Shown here: piece after piece, positions 55,088-64,000 of the stretch
Numbering within the stretch: the first letter of the stretch is position 1
Layout: the number at the start of each line of letters is the position of its first letter
From: Asterias rubens
Lineage: Eukaryota > Echinodermata > Asteroidea > Forcipulatida > Asteriidae
DNA: 64,000 nt
Direction: 5' to 3'
Assembly: GCF_902459465.1 (NCBI RefSeq)
Contig: NC_047064.1
Coordinates: 1,514,762 to 1,578,761, forward strand
Notes under the pieces: generated by a model
Database searches by the model: none
The model's input: only the letters and a program-made list of their open reading frames with translations
What the model was told of the DNA's origin: nothing
Program-made: the position numbers and the translations under genes

Positions 55088-58000
55088 GTAAGCTTAAAGA
55101 TAAGTTGTTAAGCTTAATAAGCACAACTCAACTTGTCAAGCTTGAGGAGAATAATATTGGGTGTACCTTGTTGAAGTTTTCTTTTGATTAATCCATATCC
55201 TCCAAATTATCTATAAGCTCATATGTAAGCCTGTGAAGAAACCTGAAAGATTCATCCTCCTGAAGACGATCAGAGCACTGATCGAAACGTTGAGTCGATA
55301 ACCACCGGTTCTTTTTAGAACACGACTGAAAATACACTACACATGATGTTCTGCAAACCTCTCTTAGTTATACTTCGACCATGCAAAGTTTTGAATCCTA
55401 CTAACTTGAAAGAAGTGGGTTGATTTCAACGAAGCTTTCAATTTAAGATTATGGAAAGAAAACAGTCCAATGACATTTCTGATATGAGCATTGATTCAAG
55501 CAAGACATTGTCTGCCCGAATAAGGCAAGCTGATAGTCTTTCATGCCCGGAGCAGTTAAATTAGAGCTAAGATTTCTCTCAAATGCAAGGTATACCTTTG
55601 GTTTTTTTAACCGTTCGATCGTTTTAATAATCCTATAAAACTAACTTGTGCAAATTTAATTTCAAAAGGTGGAAGCGTTTTTGAGATCTCGCCGTAAATT
55701 CGGAGTGGCTATATGGGTCCACGCCGAAAGAATATTCCGTAATTGGAAAACACAACTTGAGAAACGTATCCGACAGAAACGTTTCCCAGATTTAACTTTT
55801 CGGGGATACAAACTGATATCACTTTACCTAAACACATTACGTCGAAGTGAACTGAAAATACTTTAAACTACCGAAAGGTAACTTATAACCAATTGAGTTT
55901 GTATTGCCATTAAGTTTAATAGTGATTACCAAAGGTACACATTCCCTTTAATTGTGTGTCAACCTTAACTGCTAAGCAAATTGAACGACTAATACATCAA
56001 TATTGACAACTAATCTTAATTAAATCTTAGTGCTTTGTAAAATCGAGCCATGAACACCAGTTGTAAATTTAAAAACAATCCTCAAAATTCATCGCTAAAA
56101 TCAAATGTTGATAGGAGCATGAGAAATTGCAAAGAGAGAGTTTTTGTAATTTAAACTAAAATGTCCACAAATTGACCGAGTGCTACTCATGGGAAAGAGA
56201 TTGAGGAGTCACGCATTTTTTCTCTCCAAAGTTAGTTTTTATTATTTGCCCACTCGTTCTTTACCGCAGTAATATTAAAAAGAAATTCACATCCCATTTT
56301 TTCTACTCCCACATCACCCACAAAAGTGCCCACATTTTTGTAGATTTTACTTCTTTTGTTGTATCAACGTTTCAATAAGTCTATATCAAAGGTTTGCATC
56401 TGTTGTTTGCCTTGATATTGCACTTTTTTTGTCAACAATTTTTAGGACACATTAATTTGTAAATCAATATTAATATGATCATTGTTATAATATTATGAAG
56501 AATAAACTGAAGTTGAAAAGATGATATAACAGCCTTTGGAGACCAAAAATTCAGAATTTTGACAAGTTCATGATAACTCATGAGTTAAACATTATTAAAT
56601 ACTACCATTTAAAAAGAAGGAGCACATGGTATAACAACAACCAGGTGAAAACAACTAAAAGTGGTTGTTTAAACATTCGTTCTTAATCTTTTCTTTCAAT
56701 TCATCCTCCTTGCTTGTTTTGTGAAATAAAGACTATAATTCCAAACTTTGGATAAGGTCTTTCCAGACCATTCAACCCCATGGTCTGAACCTACAATAGG
56801 GAAATATAAAGACGTCCCTTTAAAAATGTATGTCATTATGTACGAATGCGATTTACTTCTCGCGGCCACAGGCAAATCAAATTAATGAATAAGAATTGTT
56901 CTAAAAATTTGAACTTCTCAATCATTGAATTTGTTTTAAGGAAATAATGAACTGTTCCAAAACAGGGTGCAATATTAAAACTGTCGAGGTTTGCGTATAC
57001 AAACAAAATGTTTGTAGCATTGACTCAAAATAAAGACAATGACTTTGCAAACATATTAACTATCACCACGGTTACCATGGTATCCCCGCATCAATGGTGG
57101 TCCATATGACTGGTTATTGGGTTGAATGGGAAAGATTCATGCTAACAAATTGTTAAAGTTACACAGTGCCAAGCCAGCGAGAGGAAACATTATATGTATA
57201 TCTATAGTTATTGATTTACCATGGAAGGAGGGGGGGGGGGGGGGATTCCCTCTGGATACACCTTCAACGAAGAGGCCCTGGTGACACTTAAACTAGTATG
57301 CACAACTTGTTCCCCTGAAAAGTTTCAACTAGTTCATTTTTGCCTCTTGTCGATGGAAAAGTTAGGTTAGTCGTGTCGTCCATGGTCACTTGAAATTGTA
57401 TGTTAATGTTTTAGTAGGACTACATCGAATTGCATTGTGCATGCTATAGCGACAAAGAAAATGTAATATTTACAGCTCATAAAATAATGAAACTTGAATA
57501 AATCTGTCATATTAATAGTACAGTTAAAATTGCTTCAAAATAATATGACAAATTGTGAATAGTTTTTATAGTCATATAATGCTTTAATAGATTCTAAAAA
57601 GAACACCTCTTTTTGCAAAAATGACCTGTATGGAAATGAGAATAATGTACATTCATTACATAACACACTCATATTTGCGGAATTTAATTGGCATTTTTAT
57701 GAAACTGTTTGTCCTTGTTTTTGTCGGTTCTGCAAGTGTGGATCGGTTTTGCAGCTGGGACTGGGGGGGGGGGGGGGGGGGTAGCTACGGCCTTGTCTAG
57801 GGGTCCCACCACAAGAAGAATGTTTTCGAAAAAACAATTATGACTCAAATAGAATCATATAACAATGAATCATATGTGATATTCTTCTGTGGTTATTTTA
57901 GTAGGTTTTTCAGTCACAAGAATTTTGAATTATAACTTTTGGTAACATCATTATTTATTTTCACTGAGATGGTTGGGTCAAATTTTGGCTGTTGGAAGGG

Positions 58001-61000
58001 TAGTCTCGATACAAATCAATTCAACTTTTTAAACACCTAAATATCCCCGTAATATTCGTCAAAACAAGTGCTCGCTTTAATATTAAAGACACTGGACACC
58101 TTTGTTAATATCATTAAAGTCCAGTCTTTTCACTTGGTGTATCTCAACATATGCACCAATTAACAAACCTGTGGAAATTTGAACTCAATTGGTCAACGAA
58201 GTTGCGAGATAATATAGGGAAAAAAACACTTGTCAAACGAAGTTGTGTGCTATCAGATGCTTGCTTTCGAGAGGTCTCAAAAGCAATTCAAATATTTTAC
58301 TGAGAAATTACTTCTTTCACAAAAAACTACTTATTCAGAGGGAGCCGTTTCTCACAATGTTTTATACTATCAGCAGCTCTCCATTGCTCATTACTAAGTA
58401 AGTTTTTATGCTAACAATTATTTTGAGTAATTACCAAAAGTGTCCAGTGCCTTTAAACTGCATAACAAAGTAATTTGTTTTTCCTCATCATTTGATCTAT
58501 TTAGCTGTTCATGTATTTTCTCAAAGATGTGAATAGTCAAGCACATCATTTTCTTAGGATAAAACCCACTTATACCAGCTCAATGTTACGTCAACGCCTC
58601 AGTAGTTATTTTATTATTGGTAGTTTTGAAATCATATTCTACCGATGCTGTCCATGTCTTTTTTTACACAGACTTTTAGATATAATTGTTAACAATGTTG
58701 GGCGTATTATTACTAAGAAGGTGGCAGGCTTTCAATATTTCACTTACGGAGTGATTTTAGCAAACATTTCGTTGACTGATTACTAATGGAATATCCAAAA
58801 GCTAGGACTATCTGCGCTCGTTCGAACCAATTTGTGAGTTAGTTTATTGCGTTCTGCGAAGTCCAAGTTCCAAATGTTTATCATAATAATACCAATAATA
58901 ATATAGCGCCTTAATCATGTTGGCATGCTCTATAGCGCTTAGCATGACATTAGTAATGGACAAATGAGAAATCAGACAACCTAATTACAACATAAGGAGT
59001 AATAACAAACAAAAACATTCGACCTGTTAGTCAACATGTAACTCGATAAACAGAGTTCCATAAGCTCTTTACCCAACAACTCTTTACCCATTAATCGTGT
59101 AGTAGTATCTTTCGTAAAATACTATCATTCCAATTGCTTGAAACAATGATGTTTTAACATGAGTTACAACTCATTCTCACATTTTTCAACTTTTTTAAAT
59201 TCAAATTACTTAAAATGTCTTACCATGCATTTGATGCTTTGACTGTCTAAATATAGCCTAATTTCATTAATTTAGAAATTAGTTTTTTTTGTATGTGTGA
59301 AAACTTCATTGAAAAAAACCCAATACACTACGAAATTTGCTACACATCACAGAATATCCCCCCCCCCACAAACAAAAAAGGAAACTCATTAAAACTACCA
59401 CCAAATTGTAAGAAAGACAGTACTTTTTATACGGTGCTCGAATTCACTCTGTCAATAATCATGTCCCAACCTTGATCCGCGGTTCTCTGTTTTCGCGCCA
59501 ACTTCCCGCCGTCAAGAATCCCAATTTGCCCCATGAATATCTAGTGACGGCTGTCACGAACAAGGACAGAGTCCGGCGGTGAAACAGCACGTTCAGCATG
59601 TAAATTGAATTAGTGTGACATTATCTTACATGTGCTAATTGCTGAAGGGTATTTAACGTGCTGGTCAAGGAGATTGTAAGATTCCTAACAATTATGCAAG
59701 TATTGATACGTCAACCCAAGGGACTGTTACATAAAAACAATCAACCATTTTAATCCAAAGAACCCCCCTTTTCCTTCGTGACAAAACTTTTGTTTAATTA
59801 AGCGAACATTTCTTTTGCAAATTACAATAACACAAATTAATTAACTACAGTATTTATTACAGAGATTAGAAAGTTAGTCCCATTTCAAGTAAACTTTGGC
59901 AAGTTTATAATTTTTAAAAGAAGTTAATTATTGTACCCGAAAGTACCCTTTTGATTTTTTTAAAATAATAATTTAAGTGATTGTTTCCACCCTTTTTATC
60001 TTCATTTTGATACTGCTAGATAGAACTAGGTTGAGTGCAGCATACTTTTACAAATCTAAACATTATGTCGGCTTGAAGTGCCACCATTTTGATAAATTAA
60101 TGGATAATTAACAAAACGAAGAAAACACCATATGGTTCAGAAAGTATACATTGAAATGCAACAGGAAAAACACGGGACAACTTTTGACATTGTTCCAAAC
60201 CAACGAAAAAAAAGTTAGCAATTCAAGATGAAAAAAACAAAAAACAAATAGATATACATGTAGTCCTCTACGATGGCAGGCTGAGGCTCGACTTTGTTTA
60301 TAATGATAGTAGTTTCTTGTAATGTACTTTGCTAATACATGGAACTGAACAAAGATGATCAAACCATGATGATTATCAAGATGATCAATGCATCTGTGGT
60401 CAATACGGACTTGTTTTGAATGTTTTTTGCAAGGATGTCAAACAGCAAAGCAGACTTTGAGGTCTAGTCTGACTGATACAAGGTCTTCAATCTATGCATC
60501 TTTGAGACAAGACACACATTCATAAATAACACCTTCTACTCCTTTAGATGTTTGATCAATGGCTACCAATAATTATGTCGAATATCCTGTAGACGACATC
60601 AGGAAACATAAAAGTAACACCTTAAAAACAGCAACTCTGGAATAATGAGAACACCTGCTAATCCTCAATTATCACTAGAAGTGACCATTACTCTGATCAA
60701 TTTATTGCCGTCTGGTAATTAGTCAATGACGTCATCAAGTTATTGCATAAAGGGAAAGATAGATTTTGAGGATAAAAGGGGGTCAGATTAAGGTCCCCGC
60801 TTGAGGTAGGGGTACTTTTGGGGGTGGTTTAAAAACCGGTAGATGGAAATTGGACGTTTCCAACGGATCATCATTAAAGAGTTTAAAGTCAGACGCACAC
60901 TTTAAGGAAATCGTTACCGTTATATCTTATGGAAGTTTCTTTGAAACAAGTTTATGAAGTTTAAAAGGGTGCACAATCAACCTAGATTTGGGAATCCCAA

Positions 61001-61738
61001 AACAACTACTACAGCATGATGAAGACACTGAAAGCTAGATCAGAAACTCAGCAATTTCGCCCGCCCTTGATTGGGAGGCTGAAAATAGAAACTTGTGGTA
61101 CTCATCGATTGGTGTATATCATCTTGGTGGAAGATATCCATATGTACTTTGGTACAACATGAGCGAAGGAGGCCCAAGATAGAACTTAGATTCGATTGGT
61201 GTATGACATCGTGGAAGATAGTCGCCCATGGGTCTAGACCTCAATACTTGGTGCAACGTGAGTGAGAAAGGCTCAAGATATACCATTGTGGCACCTTAAT
61301 TAGTGTAAAACACGCTGTAGATCATAAAGTCAAATTGAAAGGCTATAATTATTTCAGTATTAACTAATAGTGTGCATAACAATGGGTTTAGGATCAGAAA
61401 AGTGGCATTTTTGATTATTATTTCTTTTGTTATCATTTGGTATATTTGTGCATTCAGGAGCAGAAGGTCCCCCACCAGGTTGGATGTTCACCTTAGCCGC
61501 TCTCCCAAGACGCACGAAGCGTCGTCCCTACACCAAGATGACAATCTTCGAACTGGAGAAGGAGTTTCAGTCACATCAGTATCTCACAAGAGACCGGAGA
61601 GCGAGACTAGCCCAGACCCTCACACTAACGGAGAGACAAGTCAAGATCTGGTTCCAGAACCGAAGGATGAAACAGAAGAAGGTGAACGACAAGGAGAAAG
61701 GAAGACAAACCCAGAAAAACGACACGAAAAACGACTAG
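54568..61738 (+). CDS. Hox11/13: Posterior Hox protein, Hox11/13 group, two exons
   Basis: A sequence-specific homeodomain transcription factor that patterns the posterior body in bilaterians. Exon 1 (54568-55087) and exon 2 (61458-61738) join in phase 1 to give 266 residues. Residues 1-173 are low-complexity, rich in Gly, Ser, His and Tyr. The homeodomain spans about 191-250 (61508-61687), with RRPYTK in the N-terminal arm, LTRDRR in helix 2, and [12 protein letters not shown] in helix 3 (W48, F49, N51 and R53 all present). The YTK and LTRDRR features mark the posterior Hox9-13 class, and helix 3 is VKIW, unlike vertebrate Hox13. A PPPGWMF motif 8-17 residues upstream may be a degenerate PBX-binding hexapeptide. 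The start at 54568 is chosen for its A at -3 and G at +4. An in-frame ATG at 54511 would add 19 residues. I cannot tell which Hox11/13 paralogue (a, b, c or d) it is. Confidence 0.9.
55583..55950. mobile_element. MITE family B relative in the Hox intron
   Basis: Left phrase aggtatacctttgg, right phrase accaaaggtacacattccct in inverted orientation, and an interior inverted pair tttcggcg-type segment (gagatctcgccgtaaattcg). It is a diverged member sharing the TTAAAGGGAATGTGTACCTT end. Confidence 0.5.
57760..57782 (+). repeat. Poly-G tract in the Hox intron
   Basis: An uninterrupted run of about 18 G, the longest on the + strand here. Confidence 0.9.
58083..58456. mobile_element. MITE family A, full copy in the Hox intron
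   Basis: Starts ttaaagacactggacacctt and ends agtgtccagtgcctttaa. The central hairpin is partly degraded (gagaggtctcaaaagc). Confidence 0.85.
59470..59660. promoter_or_regulatory. Candidate intronic regulatory block 1
   Basis: A CpG-containing island of non-repetitive sequence in the AT-rich Hox intron. It has an E2F-like TTTCGCGCCAA, a palindromic GTGACGGCTGTCAC carrying a TALE/Meis-type TGACAG core, and AATTAG. Regulatory function is inferred only. Confidence 0.25.
60680..60800. promoter_or_regulatory. Candidate intronic regulatory block 2
   Basis: Within about 80 bases there are TTTATTGC, GGTAATTAG, a perfect CRE palindrome TGACGTCA, and TTATTGCATAAA. TTTATTG/TTATTG words are typical posterior-Hox or Cdx sites and TAATTA a general homeodomain site. 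The cluster 0.7 kb upstream of exon 2 is suggestive but unproven. Confidence 0.28.
61458..61738 (+). CDS. Hox11/13: Hox exon 2: homeodomain and C-terminal tail
   Basis: Opens after the acceptor tgcattcag with [17 protein letters not shown], then the homeodomain, then a short charged tail ([17 protein letters not shown]) and TAG. The intron sits 17 residues before the homeodomain, the usual Hox gene structure. Confidence 0.92.
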
Positions 61739-61861
61739 TCCAAATGGTCCGGCGGGAGTTAGCGAAATAATCTTCCCGAATGATGGAGTGTGTTTAAAAC
61801 AAGAATACATTTTCTCAGAACTGTTGTCGTGAGAAAGAAAAGTCCATCACTAAAACTGACA

Positions 61862-62060
61862 GGTTAATGTAGTGGTGTCTTGCCTCACCTTCCACCGCTG
61901 GGACACGTACACCGGTTCGAATCCCACCGGTGGATTGGGTTTCCAGTATATACTGCGTGGGTTTTCCCCCTGGAAAAATTTTCTGGGTTTTCCTCCCACG
62001 TCTAAAGCTGAAATTGTTTATCATCTTCTCTTCTCGTTTGGCTCTAACTAGAGTGTTGAG
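61862..62060 (+). mobile_element. tRNA-derived SINE, type 3, in the Hox 3' region
   Basis: ggtgtcttgcctcaccttcc, caccggttcgaatcccaccg, attgggtttccagtatatac, gttttcctcccacgtctaaa and gctgaaattg match the type 3 body. It may be transcribed in the Hox 3' UTR. Confidence 0.55.
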
Positions 62061-62255
62061 AATCTTTACCCACATCAAGAAAACTGTCAACATTATGTTC
62101 TTTGGGTTAAATATTTATAATGTAAGACATAACCTTTGAATTAAATTTGTGGATGTGTTATCCTGATGTTGAACACGGGGCTTTGAATGGATGGGAGGGA
62201 TTACACCACATCTTGTTTGCCATGACTGTGATCTTTCGAATTGTATTGTTGCTAA

Positions 62256-62382
62256 CAGGCAGTGGACACTATTGGTAATATTACTCAAAAGAATTATTAG
62301 CGTAAAACCTTTCTTGGTAACGAGTAATGGGGAGCTGTTGATAGTAAAAAACATTGTGAGAAACGGCTACCTATGAAGTAAT
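62256..62382. mobile_element. MITE family A, truncated copy
   Basis: Only the first third is present, from caggcagtggacactattgg to gagaaacggctacctatg. Confidence 0.75.
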
Positions 62383-64000
62383 GTATAATGTATTAGGCTG
62401 GTAACCTGTGTTTGAAAACGCCAGATTTTCCTTAGCTCAGCAGGTTGTTTGTGTTTACAGGCTTTATGAAATTTGGCCAAGGTTAAGGGACGGTATAGCT
62501 GGCCTCCAAGTCTATTTTTTAAGTTTTTTTCCTTTTTCAAATGATCATCCCAACAAGGGAACTTAAAAAGCGTCCACTAAATGCCATGTTAGCAGCACCC
62601 AATCTCTCACATACAAACAAAACATTGGTTTGACGTCTAGAATGTGAATCGCACAAATTAATAAATTGTATAGACGACAATGCTGATTCCAGCAGTAAGC
62701 TAGGCAGGATTCGAACCCACAACCTTGTGATTGTGCCGAACGACATGCCGAATGGTTTCAAAATTGGTTTATTTCTTGTTGGTTCGACAATGATTCGACA
62801 CGACAGGAGCCAAAATATAGCGACAGAATTGATTCATTCTGTCCACAATCTTGTGACTTGTTTAAACCATTGATTGTTAGTTTTGTTACATCACCATCTG
62901 TACATAATATTATGTGTATTTGTGATAGTTGTTAAAATAATATTTCTTCCAGAGTTTTTCGGTTACTTCAAAGACAGTGGTCTCAATAAAATATTCATAT
63001 AGTATTGTGATGTATGTATTGAAAGGTTTAAATTGTCAAAAAGTATACTTTTGAGTCATAACGTTTTGCCCACCCTGAGGATTCCAACACGTATGCAGTG
63101 GGGGTCTTCTTGGGGAGGGGAGGCATTTCTAAGACGTTTCCCAAAAGCTGCTTTCAATCCGGCTGGATGGAAAAGGACCTACCTCGATATACAAAATTCT
63201 CCCGCCAATCGCTGAACTAAAAAAAAAAAAAAGTGTCGAGCAACCTTTAGATTTGATATCAATCCGCCCTAAAGAAACCCAAACATAATATTGATTAAAT
63301 TTTAGCAAAAATTGTCACAACCGTAAACATCAATTTTAGACAAGCAAGAGTGTCCCAAAACCGTCACACGATCGCAGTACCATGTGAAATACCTGGCAAT
63401 GGCGGGAAAACATATTTGTACCAGATGATCATCTCAAGGCTGACGACTGTTTAATGTACAAGCAAATCCACCAAAACATCTCCCCCCATGCGCATTCCAT
63501 CCAGGGTGGTATCTCACTGGAACACTGTGTCCCATCCCATCATTCCTGACGGGTGATGGCTGATGGAGAGGGGGGGGGGGGGTTGGCTATGGACAGGTAT
63601 GGTCTGACAACACCGGCTGGACTGTCTGGCGGTATTCTTTGATCTTCATTTATGGGGGCGGAGGAGGGTTAGGTAGGAGGTCTTATAATCATGGGGTCAC
63701 TGGGATAGTTCTTTTTTTAGGGGATCGTTTTCGGGAAAATACGAGTGGACCAAAGTGATGACATGAAACAGGAAAGGTGTGGTCTATAAAATTACCAAGA
63801 TAAGTAATTCAGGGACACTTGGACCTCCACAGTTGCTTAAAAGACATTGTCGACAGAAACCAGAGCTTAATTATTTCTTTTGTAAGTTGATAGCTTGTGA
63901 AATATATTTTGACGATGACAGATTTCAATTTCACGGGTGTTTTTTGTTTACGCCTTTTGTTGTATTAATGATTTTTAATTTGATGGTAACTGACGAACTG

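Larger units (their letters stand above)
55088..61457 (+). other. Hox intron, 6.4 kb
   Basis: Contains a hairpin element related to the 12026 copy (55583-55950), a full TGGACACTATTG-type MITE (58083-58456), two long G-runs (near 57230 and 57764), an aataataat/tatagcgc repeat near 58885, and a unique-looking stretch 59470-59660 and 60680-60800 with candidate regulatory sites. No exon is recognised. Confidence 0.7.
61739..64000. other. Hox 3' region
   Basis: Likely 3' UTR followed by intergenic DNA. It contains a tRNA-derived SINE fragment (61862-62060), a partial MITE (62256-62382), an AATAAA at 62985-62990 that could be the Hox poly(A) signal, and a G-run near 63571. No further coding exon is recognised up to the window end. 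Confidence 0.5.

Noticed and set aside
61372-61770. Overlapping 132-codon ORF in another frame at the homeodomain exon
   Set aside because: The homeodomain motifs lie in the other frame and the exon 1 phase selects it.

Overview
This window is metazoan nuclear DNA. It is AT-rich and sparsely coding, with split genes and many short transposon relatives. A posterior-class Hox gene of the Hox11/13 type, together with the repeat families, points to an echinoderm. The commonest repeat, a hairpin element of about 380 bp whose ends read AAAGGCAGTGGACACTATTG, matches my recollection of forcipulate starfish genomes, so a starfish is the best guess. That last step is recollection and inference, not a database result.

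All three supported protein-coding genes lie on the + strand. (1) 14240-32448 holds the last three coding exons of the coatomer zeta subunit (COPZ). Its 5' exons were not found and probably lie upstream of base 1, so 1-14239 is most likely intron. The last COPZ intron is 17.4 kb and contains a 29-bp minisatellite with a 290-bp higher-order repeat. (2) 37430-49319 holds a 12-exon gene that I assembled by matching splice sites and phases. It encodes a predicted 1,593-residue single-pass membrane protein: signal peptide, Ig-like modules, a novel Cys-containing region, a GCC2/GCC3 (ephrin-receptor-like) Cys-rich module, one transmembrane helix, and a 900-residue Ser/Pro-rich cytoplasmic tail with four acidic repeats and polyproline tracts. 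I do not recognise it as a named family. Four tRNA-Asn(GTT) genes lie antisense inside two of its introns. (3) 54568-61738 is a two-exon posterior Hox gene of 266 residues with its homeodomain in exon 2.

The rest is introns and intergenic DNA packed with MITE-like foldback elements (at least ten terminal-inverted-repeat families), tRNA-derived SINEs, minisatellites, and poly-G or poly-C tracts. A CpG-rich stretch and an odd palindromic array lie just upstream of the receptor gene.

COPZ within about 22 kb of a Hox gene is notable, because vertebrate COPZ1 and COPZ2 lie near HOXC and HOXB. The three genes show no operon-like or pathway link. The cell-surface protein is the best candidate for an undescribed system.
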